Shown here piece after piece: positions 48,097 through 60,640 of a stretch of DNA of 64,000 bases. Every line of letters begins with the position of its first letter. Position 1 is the stretch's first letter. This DNA is from Sapria himalayana. Taxonomy: Eukaryota > Streptophyta > Magnoliopsida > Malpighiales > Rafflesiaceae. The stretch spans positions 1,431,039-1,495,038 of the forward strand of contig JAREIK010002450.1 of assembly GCA_029783825.1 (NCBI GenBank), given 5' to 3'. The notes beneath the pieces were generated by a model that saw only the letters and a list, made by a program, of their open reading frames with translations, was not told where the DNA came from and did not search any database. Both the position numbers and the translations under genes were made by a program.

Positions 48097-49012
48097 ATAA
48101 TAGAAGTAGTGGATAACAATATTGAATACATATATCTTGAAATAAATTACTACTTGTTGTGAAGTCTTCTTAGCAGGGATCCGGATTCAAATGAATACAC
48201 AACAGGTCAAACAGGAGCAAGAGGAAAAGGAGGTATAAATACAGAAAACTTATAATTGTTCGTAGCTGGTATTTTTTGTTTTCTTAGCAGCATAATAGGT
48301 TTGAAGCTTAGAAATGACAACATCTATAAGATATGGCAATCAAGTTTGAAGGCTGTAAAAATCTCATCATTTTATTTGAACTTTAGAATACAAGTTTTAT
48401 ATCCAAAACCTTGAATAAACGGAAAGGAGGAGTCATGTGTTAATATATGGAGTCAAAAGTTAATAGAGTCTGTATAAGTAGAGTTTAGGAATAGAAGAGG
48501 AGACATTTCAGATCTGGAAAAGCTAAAGGCAATATATGCTAAAGGAAAGAGAACAAAGGATAAAGAAAGATGTGTTAGAGGAGCTGAAAAAGGACAGAAA
48601 AAACTTCCATTGGAGAATCTGAAACATCTAAGCAGAGGGCGTTTAAAATAAAGGTTAGCATATGAGAAATGGTAAATGGCTTAATGCATTGCAAGTATGT
48701 TTTGCAGGAAATTGGTAGCAATGTAGAAGTTAAAGAAAGAAGGTAAAAGAAAGAGCAAAACCGTAAGAGCAGCAAGAAAGGAGATTAGACAAAGCACAAG
48801 GAGATAGTAAGGGGACTCAAAATAGAAAGATAAGAGAAATTATAAAGAGCGGGAGAAAGAATTCAATAAACATAAAAGTTATATAGTTTGCGACCTTCTT
48901 TGTTCTTTCTTGTATAAGGGTGTAAAAGGGAAATGAGTATATACTAGTTTATACAAATGGTATTCCTCCGCCAAAAGAGAGGGTTATATTTAATAAAATA
49001 AACCTTTTTTTA
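48097..49012 (+). other. LINE-A 3'UTR and A-rich tail
   Basis: Non-coding. Its last 40 bases (CGCCAAAAGAGAGGGTTATA, then AATAAACC) match the end of LINE-B at 60604-60638. The final A-run at 49011-49018 passes without a break into GAAGAAGAGG of tract B. Confidence 0.85.
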
Positions 49013-49388
49013 AAAAAAAGAAGAAGAGGAGGAAGAAGAAGAAGAAGAAAGAGGAATAAGAAGAAGAAGATGAAGAAGAAAAAGAAGAGAAGGAAGAAGA
49101 AGGACAAGAAGTGGAAAAAGAAGAAGAAATAGAAATAGAAGTAGAAGAAGAAGGAAAATAAAAAGAAGTAGAAGGAGAATAAAAAGAAGAAGTATAAGAA
49201 GAAGAAGAAAAAAAAAAAAACCATGGAGGAAGATGATGAAGAAGATTAAGAAGAAGAAGAATAAGAAGTGGAACAAAAATAAAAAAAAAGAAGAAGAAGT
49301 GGAACAAAAAGAAGAAGAAGAAGAGGAAGAAGTAGAAAAATAAAAAGAGTAAAAAGAAAAAGAAAAAGAGGAAGAAGAAAATAAGAAA

Positions 49389-49419
<31 letters not shown>

Positions 49420-51959
49420 TGGAGAAAAATAAAAAGAGTAAAAAGAAAAAGAATAAGAGGAAGAAGAAAAGAAGAAAAGAAAGAAGAAGAACTAGAAGAG
49501 GTAGAAGAAGAAGAAGAAGAAGACATAGTAGAATAAAAAGTAGAAGAAGGAGAAGAAGAAGAGATAGTAGAATAAAAAGTTGAGAAAGAAAAAGAAAAAG
49601 GGGAAGGAGAAGAAGTATAGGAAGAAGAAGAAAAAGAAAAAGTATAACAATAAGAAAAAGAAGAGGAAGAAAAAGAACAAGAAAAAGAGGAACAAGAAGA
49701 TGAAGAATAAGAAGAGGAGGAGAATAGAAGAAGAATAAAAAGAATGAGAAGTGGTGGAAGAAGAAGAAGAAGAAGTGGGAGAAGAAGAATAAGAAGGACA
49801 AGAAGAAAAAGTAGGAGAAGAAGAAAAAAGAAGTAGAAGAAGAAGAAGAAGAATGAGAAGGAGAAGAAGAGGAAGACGAATATGATGATGATGAAGAATA
49901 AGAAGATAAGAAAAAATAAGAAGAGAAGGAAAAAGTAGAAGAAAAAGAGGAGGAGGAAGAAGAAAACAAAGTAGAATAAGAAGAAGAAAAAAAAAGAAAA
50001 AGAAGATGAAGCATAAGTAGAAGAAAAAGAAGAAAAAAAAGAAAAAAAAGAAAAAAAAGATGAAACAGAAGTAGAAGAAAAAGAATAAAAATAGAAAAAT
50101 AAAGAAGAAGAAGATGATGATGATGATGAAAAAGAAGAAGAGGAACTAGAAGAAGAGGAACTAGAAGAAGAAAAAGAAGAAGAAGAAGAATAATAATAAT
50201 AATATTAAGAGAAAAAAGAAGAATAATAGGAAGAAGAAGAAGAGGAATAATAAAAAGAAAAAGAAGAATAAGAGGAAGAAGAAGATGATGATAATGATGA
50301 GGAAGATGAAGAAGTGTAATAAGAAGAAGAAGTATAAGACAATGAAGAAAAAGAAGAAGATGAAGAAAAAGAAAAAGAAGATGAAGACAAAGAAGAAAAA
50401 GAAGAAGAGGAAGAATAAGAAGAAGAAGAAGAAAGGAAGAATAAGAAGAAGAAGATGATGATGATGATGAGAAAGAATAAATGGAAGAAGAAAAAGAAGA
50501 AGAGGAAGAATAAGAAGAAGAAGTTGTAGTAGAAGAAGAAGAGAAAGAAGAAGTTGAAGAAGAAGAAGAAGATGATGATGAAGAAGTTGAAGAAGAAGAA
50601 GAAGAAGAGGAAGAGGAAGAAGAAGAATAAGAGGAAGAAGAAGAAGAGGAAGAGGAAGAAGAAGAATAAGAGGAAGAAGAAGAATAAGAGGAAGAGGAAG
50701 AAGAAGAAGAGGAAGAGGAAGAAGAAGAAGATGAAGAAGAGGGAGAAGTGGAAGAATAGGAGGAAGAAAAAGAATAATAATAATAATAAGTGGAAGAAAG
50801 AATATGAAGAAGAAATGGAGGTAGATTAAAAGAAGGGGAAGAACAAAAAGTCAAGGTAGAAAAAAAAGAAGAATAGAAAGAAGAAGATGCTGAAGAGGAA
50901 GAAGAAGATGCAGAGAAACAACAAGAAGAAGATGATGAATATGAAAAAGATTAACATGAAGAAGAAGAAAAATAGGTAATCGAATAAGGAGAAGAAGAAG
51001 AGAAAGAAGAACAACAAGAAGAATAATAATAAGAAGAAAAATAAGGAAAACAAGAAGATAAAAAGAAAAAGAAGAATATGATGAAAAATAAGAAGAAGAA
51101 GAATAAAAAGAATAAAAAGAAGTAGAAGATGATGATGATGATGATGAAGAAAAGGAAGAAGAAGAAGAAGAAGAAGAAGAAGAATAAAATAAGAATAGGA
51201 AAAAAAAGAAGAAGAGGAAGAAAAATAAAAAGAGATAAAAAATAAGAAGAAATGAATAATATGAAGAAGAAGAAGTAGAAGAGGAAGAAGAAGTAGAAGA
51301 TGAGGAAGAAGAAGAAGAATAATATGAAGAACAAGAAGAAGAAGAATAAGAATAGGAAGAGGAAGAAAAAGAATAAAAATAAAAAAGAATTGAAAGAATA
51401 AGAGGAAGAAGAAATAAAAAAAAGGAGAGGAATAAGATGAATAAGAATAATAATAATAGTAAAATGTGGAGGAGAAAGAAGAAGAAGAATAAGGGGAAGA
51501 GGAGTAATATGAAGAAGAAGAAGAAGAGGAAGAATAAATTGAAGAAAATGAAGAAGAATAAGAAGAAGAGGAATAAGAAGTAAAATATGAAGAAGAAGAA
51601 GAATAATAATATGAGGAAGAAGTGGAAGAAGAAGAAAAAGAAGAAGATAGAGAAAAGAAGAAAAAGAAGAAGATGGAGAAAAGAAGAAAAAGAAGAAGTA
51701 GAATAAGAAGAGGAAGAGGAAGAAGAAAAGGAATAAAAATAAGAAAATGAATAAGAAGAAGTGAAAGAAGATGATGAAGAAGAGGAAGAGGAAGAAGAAG
51801 ATGAAGAAAAATAGGAAGAATGCATAGAAGAAGAAGAGGAAGAAGAAGAAAAGGAATAAAAATAAGAAAATGAATAAGAAGAAGTGAAAGAAGATGATGA
51901 AGAAGAGGAAGAGGAAGAAGAAGATGAAGAAAAATAGGAAGAATGCATAGAAGAAGAAG

Positions 51960-51990
<31 letters not shown>

Positions 51991-54138
51991 GTAGAAGGAG
52001 AAGGAGCAAGAAGAATAAAAACAAGGAAAAATAAGAAGAAAAAGAAGGGGAGGTGGAAGAAGAAAAAGAAGAATAAGAAGATGAAGAAGAAGAGGAAGAA
52101 GAAGAAGAAAAGGAGGAAGAAGAGAAGAATAAAATATAAAGAATAAGGGGAGGAAGAAGAAGAAGAAGAGAAAAAAATGTAGAATAGGGAGAAAAAGATA
52201 AAGAATAAGAAGAAAAAAGAAGGGAAAAAAGAAGAATAATAAGAATAGGAAGTAAAAGAAAAAGTGGTAGAAGAATAAGAATAAGTACAAGAAACAAGAA
52301 GAAGAAGAAGAAGAATATGAAGAAGAAGAAGAAGAGGAAGCAAAAGAAAAAGAAAATACAATAAAAAAAATAAGAAGACATAGAAGTTGAAAAAGAAGAA
52401 GAAGAAGAATAAGTAGTAGAGGAAGAACAAGTAGAAGAGCAAGAAGTAGAAGAAGAAGAAGTAAAAGAAGGAGAGGAAGAAGAAAAAAAAAGAAGGAGAG
52501 GAAGAAGAAGAAGAAAAAGAAGAAGAGAAAGAAGAAGAAGAAGAAAAAGAAGAAGAATAATAATAATAAGTAGAAGAATAATAAAAAGAAAATGAAGAAG
52601 AAGAAGAGGAAGAAAAAAAAGAAGAAGATGATGATGAGAAAGAAGAATAAGAAGAGTAGTAGGGAGAAGAAGAGGAAGAAAAAGAAGAAGAAGAAAAGAA
52701 AGATGAAGAAGAGTAATAAGAAGAAGAAGTAGAGGAGAAAGACAAAAAATAAAAAAAATGAAGATGAAGAAGAATAATAAGGGAAAGAAGAAGAAGAAAA
52801 AGAAAAGGAAGAAGATGAAGAAAAGGAATTAAAAGAAGAATAACTAGAAGAAGAAGGAGAGGAAGAAAAAAAATAGAGAAAGATAAAAAGAAGATGAAGA
52901 AGAAAATGAATAAGAAGAAGTAGAAGAAGAAGATGAAGAAGAGGAAAAGGAAGAAGAAGAAAAAGAATAGGAAGAATACGAAGAAGAAGAAGAAGAAAAG
53001 GAATAGAAGAAGAAGGAGCAAGAAGAATAAAAAGGAGCAAGAAGAAAGGAAGGTGAGGTGAAAGAAGAAGAAGAAAGAGAAGAGGAAGAAGATGAAAAAA
53101 AAGGAAGTAAAAGAAGAATAAGTTGAGGAATAAGGAGAGGAAGAAAAAAGAAAATAAGAAGAGAAAAAGAAGAAGAAGAAGAATAAAATGAATAAGAAGA
53201 AGTGGAAGAAGATGATGAAGAAGAGGAAGATGAAGAAGAAGAAGAAGAAAAAAGAGAATAGGAAGAATACGAAGAAGAAGAAGAAGAAAAAAGAGGAATA
53301 AAAGGAGAAGGAGCAAGAAGAAAAAAATTAGGGGAGGTGAAGAAGAAGAAGAAGAAGAAGAAGAAAAGGAGGAAGAAGAGAAGAATAAAAGATGAACAAT
53401 AAGTGGAGGAAGAAGAAGAAGAAGAAAAGAAAAAAAAGATGCATAAGAGGAAGAAGAAGAAGAAAACAAATGAGAAGAAGAAGGAGAAGAAGAAGAAGAA
53501 AAATAGGAGGAGGAGAAAGAAGATGAAGAATAAGAATGAGAAGAAAAAGAAAAAGTGATAAAAGAATAAGAATAAGAAGAACAAAAAGTGCAAGAAGAAG
53601 AAAAAGAAGAAGAAAAACAAAAAGAGAAAAATAAGAAGCAAAAGTCTAAAAAAATAAGAAGAAGAAGAAAATGTAGAAAAGGAAGTATAAGAAGAAGAAG
53701 TGGAAGAAAAAGAAAAATAAGAAAATGAAGAAGAAGATGTATAAAATGAAGAAGAAGAAGATGTATAAAATGAAGAAGAAGAAGAAGAAAGAGAAGATGA
53801 AGAAGAAGAAAAAAAAGAATAGAAAGAAGAAGAAGAAGAAGAGAAAGAAGAAGAAGAGTAGGAGAGAGAATAAGAAGAAGAAGTATACGAGTAGGAGGGA
53901 GAAGAAGAAGAAGAAGAGGAAGAAGAAGAATAGGAGGAGGAGGAGGAAGAAGAATAAGAATAAGAAGAAGAATATGAGGAAGACGAAGAAGAGTAATAAG
54001 AAGAATAATAAGAAAAGAAAGATGAAAAATAAGAAGATGAAGAAGAAGAGGAGGAAGAAGAAAAATAAAAAGAAGAAGAAGAAGAAGAGGAAGTAGAAGA
54101 AGAATAAGTAGAAAGAAGAAGGAATAGCAGAAAAAAAA
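49013..54138. repeat. Polypurine tract B, (GAA/GAR)n, 5.1 kb
   Basis: Near-pure A/G on the plus strand between the LINE-A tail and the LINE-B 5' end. GAA, GAG, GAT and AAT triplets mix with A-runs. It shows higher-order duplication (see 51721-51966). The minus-strand open frames of 614, 731 and 1115 codons are pyrimidine-strand artefacts without protein character. Confidence 0.97.
51721..51966. repeat. 123-bp tandem duplication inside tract B
   Basis: A complex block starting AGAAGAAAAGGAATAAAAAT and ending in GAATGCATAGAAGAAGAAGA occurs at 51721-51843 and again at 51844-51966, nearly identically. Diverged relatives, with AATGAATAAGAAGAAG then GATGATGAAGAAGAGG then AATAGGAAGAAT, lie near 52900-52985 and 53185-53275. 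GGAGCAAGAAGAA follows several of them. Segments well above the triplet scale have therefore been copied. Confidence 0.9.
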
Positions 54139-54378
54139 TCTGTTTTCGCTATCAAGTTCTAGAGAGAGAACCACCATTTTTAGAGAGAGAAACAACAATT
54201 TTCATTGAAGAAGAAGCTGATTTCATGCAAAAAAATGGAGTAAGTTGATTTATTAAGTGATAAAAAGTCATTTGCTCATCAAATTAAAAAGACCGCACCT
54301 CACTATTCTGAGTTTTCGGAAATTTACGGGCAAAAAAATGGAGAACCCTCGATAGAGATCTCCCCCACCGATATCACC
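54139..54378 (+). other. LINE-B 5' region
   Basis: The first non-repeat bases follow tract B at about 54139 (TCTGTTTTCGCTATC), with two TAGAGAGAGAAnnACCA-like repeats at 54162 and 54181. From 54235 the reading frame of ORF1 can be followed, except for a TAA at codon 3 (54241-54243). Confidence 0.6.
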
Positions 54379-55401
54379 ATGCTTGCTGAAGCTCACAAAT
54401 ATATGGTAGTGGGCAAATTTTCCCACGGGCGACCTCGCATTGAAGATATCAGGGCATTCTTCGCATCACTGAAGCTTGAAGGACTATCAAAAATAGGCGT
54501 CCTGGATGCTAAGCATATCCTCATACATCTGTCCACCGAGGAGGACTTCCATAGAGTATGGTTGAAGGGAGTATGGTATATATCGGGCTACCCCATGAGA
54601 GCCTTCAGATGGTCGCCTTCCTTCACAACCAAACAGGAGTTGCCATTACACCCGGTTTGGTTTCTCCTCCCTATGCCTCCCATTCACTTCTTTGATAAGC
54701 TCTTTCTCTATCATATTGCTCGTGCAGTTGGCACCCCTCTTCTTTTCGATGGTGCCACTGCCATGTTATCTCGACCGAATGTAGCTCGGCTCTACATAGA
54801 AGTGAACCTAATGCATCATATCCCCCACCGAATAAGGATAGGTAGTAAAAACGGGGATGGTTTTTGGCAAGAATTGATCCCAGAAAACCTCCCTAGCTAC
54901 TGTTCTTACTGTAATAAACTGGGTCATTCATGTGAACATTGCTTGGTTAAAAAATTTGCAGAAGATAAACAGTGGAATGGCCCTAAAACAGAGACAATAT
55001 ATGAGAGGAAAGAATATAGAATTAAACCCCCTTAACATAGTGAACAGAATAGCAATGGAGTAGTTACATGCATGGAAATAGTGAAATATGTTCCCACTAG
55101 GAAAGTGGTAATCAAAGGGGCTGGAGAAACAGATAACTTAGAGGAATATGCTAAAAACCATGAACTTATCCTAAAAATAGCTGAAATAAATAAAAGGGTT
55201 AGGAGAGGCAGATTTGAAACCATAAAAAAGAGTGCAGGGAGAAGAAAATGGGTAGAGGAGTTAGGCAATAACTCAGATGAGGATCTAAAGGTTAGAAGCG
55301 ATATCATTTTAAATAAAAATGAGGTAGAATTTGACTTTCTAAGAGCCACGAAAGATGATATAGAAATAGATAATTTTACAAACATAAAGGGAGATAGATA
55401 G
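54235..55401 (+). pseudogene. LINE-B ORF1: DUF4283-type RNA-binding protein, two stops
   Basis: One frame runs from the ATG at 54235 to the stop at 55399-55401. It is interrupted by TAA at 54241 and TAA at 55033. The open part 54379-55035 (218 codons) holds a DUF4283-like domain (RPRIEDIRAFFASLKLEG, then VWYISGYPMRAFRW). A CCHC zinc knuckle follows (CSYCNKLGHSCEHC, spacing C-x2-C-x4-H-x4-C, near 54901-54942). The charged C-terminal part (55072-55401) follows in the same frame. ORF1 proteins coat LINE RNA. The start could instead be 54379, but the in-frame upstream sequence looks coding (FAHQIKKTAPHYSEFSEIYG). Confidence 0.85.
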
Positions 55402-55574
55402 AAACTGGGCCATGGAGGAAATAAAACTCATGGCATTTCAGCTAAGCATGGAATGTAAAAATGAAAAAATAGGAGGGCTTAGTTCGATTAAAAAACCTTG
55501 AAACATGAAAAAATAGTTAAATAAAACATATGAATCAAAATACACTACAAGAGCTCGGGCTAAATCTACTTTTA

Positions 55575-58500
55575 ATGTTTAGATTTCTTTACTGGAATGT
55601 GAGGGGTATTGCAAACCCCTCTTCAATAAAAAGGGTTAAAAAACTGATTCAAATATATAAAACTCCAATTATAATACTTGTCGAACCCATTGTAAATAAG
55701 GATAAGTTAGAATACTACAAAAAATTATTAGGGTTTGATTATGCTTTCACTAACAAAAATAATAAAATCTGGATTTTTTGGAAAAGCATGTTTAATATAA
55801 TTATTTTAGAAGACAAAAATCAAATTATCAACTTTAGTTTAGATATCGCCCAAGAGGAGATTATATATGTGGTTTATGTTAAATGCTCTATAGAAGGTAG
55901 AAAGGAGCTTTGGAATGATATACTTAAAACAACTAAATTAAATAAACCATGGATAATAGGAGGAGATTTTAACATCATAAGAAAGGCTAGCGAGAAAAAA
56001 AGGAGGCAACACCCCTAATAAAAAAGATATCTTTCATTTTAATGATACGATATCAGAGGCTAGTTTGATGGAAGCTAGCTTTTCAGGCCCCCAATATACT
56101 TGGTGTAATAACTTGAAAGTTAAAGGCATCATATGGGCAAGACTAGATAGAGTTTTATATAATGTCAAATGGCTAGAAGCTTACGGCTCCACAGCTGTCA
56201 GACACTTAAATAGAACCTGTTCAGACCACACCCCATTATTAATAACCATAGAAAAAAATAAAATTAAAAGTAAGTCGTTCAAATTTCAGAATGCATGGCT
56301 TTTACATCATGCTTTCATTAATACAGTAAAAAACTCATGGACACAGGAAATAACAGGTAACCCCATGCAAATCTAGAATACTAAATTAGAAAGACTAAAA
56401 AAGCACTTAATGATATGGAATAAAGATTCCTTCGGTAATATTAACAAAAATATTATAGAAGCAGAAAAGAAAGTTGAATAAAAGGAGTTAGAACATGAAA
56501 CACTTCAAAATTCAGATAGTAGAAAGGAACTAAATAAAGCACAGGTTGAATTAAAATTAAAACTACTAATGGAAGAAGTTTTTTGGAAACAAAAAGCTAA
56601 AATAAAATGGATCAAAGAATGAGATAAAAACACGAAGTTCTTCCAGAAAACAGCTAAAATCAAGATTCAAAGACAAAGAATAAAAGGTATAAATAATAAC
56701 CTAAACAAATGGGTAGACAGTAACTTAGAAATTAAAAATCACCTTGACGAATATTTTGAAAATCAATTTAGAGGGATTAAGGAATTGAGCGGAGATTATC
56801 TCCTAAATAAAATAGATCATAAAATTATCAATGAAGAAAATGACACACTCACCAAATTCCCGGATGAAGAGGAACTGAAGTTTATTGTCTTTAGCATGGG
56901 CAAAAATAGTGCCCCGGGTCCAGATGGGTGGAACAATGAGTTCTATCAAAAATGTTGGTCAATCATAAAAAATGACCTCCTAGGGGATATATATTGGATA
57001 TTCTGTGGCGCAAAATAGGCAATAAATGGAGCGGCATATACTTGGTACTTATACCTAAAATGGAAAACCCTAATAAAGCCCAAGACTTTAGACCTATCAG
57101 CCTGTGTAACTCCATTTATAAAATCCTGGCCAAGCTGCTTCAAAACAGATTAGCTGTAGTTTTACCAAAAAATCATTTCTAAAGAGCAATCAGGATTTAT
57201 GAAAAATAGATTATTAATAGAAAATATTTGCTTAGCTAAAGAAATGATCAAAGAAATAGGATCCAAATCTAGAGGTCATAATATATTGCTAAAAGTAGAT
57301 CTCTCAAAAGCTTTTGATAGAATAGAATGAAAAGTTTTATGTTTTGTCATGAGAAAGATGAGCTTTTCTGAAACCTTGATTGACTTGATTTACAGATGCT
57401 TATCAAGTCCTTGGATTAAAATTCTTGTCAATGGAGAATTAGGAAAAGATATCAAGCCGTTGAGAGGGTAAAGACAGAGAGATCCTCTTTCTCCCTCCCT
57501 CTTTAACATCTATCTAGAGCTCCTTATTGTTAATATCAAAAATAAAATGAACTCAGGGAATATAGGTCGGTTTAGTCAGCCTAAGAATACTCCATTAGTG
57601 GGATGTCTAGCATATGCGAACGATGTGATTATTTTCACAAATGGAAACTCCAGATCCCTGCATAACCTGATGGAGTTGTTAAAAGTCTTAGAAGAAGAAA
57701 CGAGTCAGAAAATTAATAACAAAAAGTATCAATTTTTGATTGCTAAAAAAGCCTCAATAAGTCTAGGTCATAGAATTAGCAAAATAACAGGTTTTACACA
57801 GATAAAAGGTGCATTACAATATCTTGGATTCCCACTACATGAAGGAAAATTAAAATCAGAATATCTAGATTTCCTACCTGAAAAAATTAAACGGAAAATT
57901 GTTGGCTGGAAAGTGGACATGCTTACCATGAGTGGTAGAATTGCTCTAATCACACATGTATTACAAAGCATAGTCATGCAGAATCTTATACTTACTCACA
58001 TTCCAGTGATGGATAAAAAAAGAATAGAAAAGGAATTAGCCCATTTCTTATGGGGATCAAAAAGTGGAAAAAGAAAGTTACATTGGAAAAAATGGAAAGA
58101 TCTTTGCTACCCCTTACAGGAAGCAGGCCTCGGCTTTTCTGATTTAAACGATCTAGCTAATGCGTGGGCGTGCAAAAGACGGTGGAGGCTCAAGGACAAC
58201 AATAACCTATGGGCTGAATTCATGAGAGCAAAATATTGTATAAAGGATGATATAAATAGGAATAGAAAAAAGAATAAAGCATCACAAATCTGGCTTCAAA
58301 TGCTCAATCTAAGGGAATTAGTGGAAAAACATTCTAAACTTTCCAAAAATGGCTGGAAATGGACTTTGAGTGCAGATGGAATATTCTTCCTCAAACCCAT
58401 TAAAGAGAAAGTGAGAAGTAGGAAGGAAATGCAACCTTTATTTAAATGGATATGGGATAATGATAATAGCCAAAAGATAAAAACTAATACATGGAAAGTG

Positions 58501-59499
58501 CTCTCAAATATCATTCCTATAGATGAAAACATAAAAACAAAAGGCATACAACTTGCTTCTAGATGCGAATGCTGTTTGCAAGAACTAGAATCACTAGATC
58601 ATCTGTTTTCCCAAGGTAACATAGCCATGGAAATATGGGAAAGACTAGAACCCGAAATGGGAATAAAGCATGCATGTATTCCTCTTAGAAATAGACTAAT
58701 TAAATGGAGTAATGCTCATTCTCAGCATAGCTCGCAGAAATGGCTTAAAAATAATATACCTCATATCGCTATCTGGTGTATATGGAAAGCTAGGAATAAT
58801 AGCAGATATGAAGGGCATATAATGGACCTTGAATATATATGGAAAGCAATAAAGAGAGAAATGAAAATCACCTCGGAATCTTCCCCGCTAGCAGCTCAAA
58901 GTACTCTTCTAGATAATTACACTCTAAAATTTTGGAATCTCACGGTATCTAAAATCAAACCACTAAAAGTTATAGGAATTAAGTGGGAAAAACCAAATAA
59001 AGGTAGATTAGACCTAAACACTGATGGTAGCTTCGACAGGGACATAGACCTAGCTGGTGGAGGATGTGCTTTAAGGGACTTTAGTGGTCAGTTAATATTT
59101 GCCTTCTCAGGTCCCAATAATGCTACATCTGCCCTCCATGCAAAAATATTAGCATTAAGGGATGGTCTCAATAAAGAGCTAACTAATATAGATATTCAAA
59201 TAGATTCAAAAATTTTGGTAGATTTAGTGAATAACAAAAGTAGTATGTGGAAATTTGAAAAGTAATTAGAAGAAATTAACAATTTAATAAAATTCTTGAA
59301 TGCATCACCCACGCACATATACAGGGAAGCAAATGCCCTAGCAGACAAATTAGCAAAAGAAGAAAAACTCAAAGAATTCCATGCATATGAAGAAGACTCT
59401 CTTCCAAAGAGATTTAAAGGTATTATAAAGCTAGATAAAAAAGAATACTCATATATCAGAATGGTCAAAAAAGATCAAGAGGATATCAAAAGGTTTTAA
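55575..59499 (+). pseudogene. LINE-B ORF2: endonuclease, RT, zf-RVT and RNase H, broken
   Basis: ATG 55575 opens MFRFLYWNVRGIANPSS of the endonuclease; GGDFNII lies near 55960 and SDHTPLLI near 56225. RT includes NSAPGPDGWNNEFYQ, DFRPISLCNSIYKI, LLKVDLSKAFDR and GCLAYANDVIIF. The last has YAND instead of YADD (Asn codon 57619-57621), which removes a metal-binding Asp. The zf-RVT (CECC, then SLDHLF) and RNase H (LNTDGSF) follow, but the RNase H Glu is Lys (LHAKILALRDGL). Frameshifts lie near 56008, 57005 and 57178. Stops include 56374, about 57328, about 57470 and 59263. The longest open part is 57547-59265 (572 codons). Confidence 0.93.
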
Positions 59500-60640
59500 C
59501 ATTGTTGTGTGTGTTCAAGCTATATTTGTTGTCGGTTTCTCTATATTAGTACAGGGTAGGTTCCATAATCGCTCAAGTCCTCCTAGTCCTAAAGGAAGAC
59601 TCCGAAGAATTGACTAATTACATTGTGGCGGCATACACATATATGGAATCCCACAGAAATATCTTAATATGTTTGATCACTACAGGTTTGGAATTATATC
59701 GAAAAGAGTAAGATTGGCTTGAACACTTGCTGTTTTTGTTGTTTTTTGCTATATTTCTCTTAGCAGCAAGGATAGGAAAAGTAGGAGGAATTGGCACGCA
59801 CACAAGTGCCTGTATCTGCAGCAGTATAGGTTCAAATAGTCTGTATGAACTCCATGCTGATGTGGTCATGTTAAACGGTTCAAGTTTGTAGTAATGTAGT
59901 GTGGTCTGTGTTATAAGTTATAAGTGAAGTTTTACTGTAGTGTCTGTGTTATTTTAAGCTAATTTAGAAGTCCATAAAAGTAGGTTAGGTTGAGTATGCT
60001 ATAGAAAGCTGCTGTCCAGAATAGGGAGCAACAAAAAGCTGCAAAGGAAGCTCTGACAGCTTTGAATTATAAGGAAAAGACTGATATAAAGAAGGGCGCC
60101 AGAATAGTGAGGAAGAGGTCCAGCAGAGGGCTGGAGGCTGGAAATCTCTTTGTCTTGTGTTTGTGAAATGTATGCAGGTAATAAGTAGAAGGAAAGTCAA
60201 ATATATGGGCTTCATTGGATGGAATTCAGGAGAGAGCATCACGGGGTGGGAGACAGGGATAAGGGTAGCTCAGACAATACATATGCCACATTGATGAGAC
60301 ACAGCAACAAAGGCAAAGGGCAGAGACAAAGGCTCGGCAAGAAGGAAAAGGAAACTAGATTGAAGAGAGAGATTAAAGAATAAAGATCGATTATACAACT
60401 AGCAACAAAAAGTAGGCAGCAAAGATCAATGCTGAAAATTCCAACAGTAATTCAATTATGTTCTCTAGGCGAATTAGAATGCACCCATAATTCTCCATGT
60501 TTACATTATAACATTTACGATAACTAAGGTTTAGAGTAGGTTGAAAAGGATTTAAAGGGTTATGGGTAGCAAGAAAATAGGTTGTAAAAATGATATTCCC
60601 CCACCAAAAGAGAGGGTTATAATTAATAAATAAACTTTCA
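59500..60640 (+). other. LINE-B 3'UTR and A-rich tail
   Basis: Non-coding, 1.1 kb. The last bases (CACCAAAAGAGAGGGTTATA, then AATAAATAAAC) match LINE-A's end. An A-run at 60640-60647 opens directly into GTAGAAAGAAGGAGAGGG of tract C. The minus-strand frame crossing this border is an artefact. Confidence 0.85.

Larger units (their letters stand above)
45887..49012 (+). mobile_element. LINE-A, 5'-truncated L1-type retrotransposon with RNase H
   Basis: It begins inside the reverse transcriptase (VIKLDLSKAFDRVEW) and continues through RT, zf-RVT and RNase H to a 0.9-kb 3'UTR. It ends in TTATATTTAATAAAATAAAC plus T and A runs. 5' truncation is normal for LINEs because reverse transcription starts at the 3' end. 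It shares the family of LINE-B (54139-60640), shown by matching protein and the shared 3' motif CAAAAGAGAGGGTTATA. No target duplication can be resolved in the flanking repeats. Confidence 0.93.
54139..60640 (+). mobile_element. LINE-B, near full-length L1-type retrotransposon with RNase H
   Basis: It has a short 5'UTR, ORF1 (DUF4283-like with zinc knuckle), ORF2 (endonuclease, RT, zf-RVT, RNase H), a 1.1-kb 3'UTR and an A-run, 6.5 kb in all. This is the full plant L1 layout. The 5' limit is approximate because the preceding tract is also purine rich. Several frameshifts and stops and two catalytic changes make it inactive. Confidence 0.93.

Noticed and set aside
50851..54198. 1115-codon minus-strand open frame, and similar ones at 42392-44221, 49010-50854, 50826-53021 and 60552-63863
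   Set aside because: These are all Phe/Leu/Ser/Tyr-rich translations of the pyrimidine strand of GAA tracts. Stop codons need purines, so such strands stay open by composition alone.
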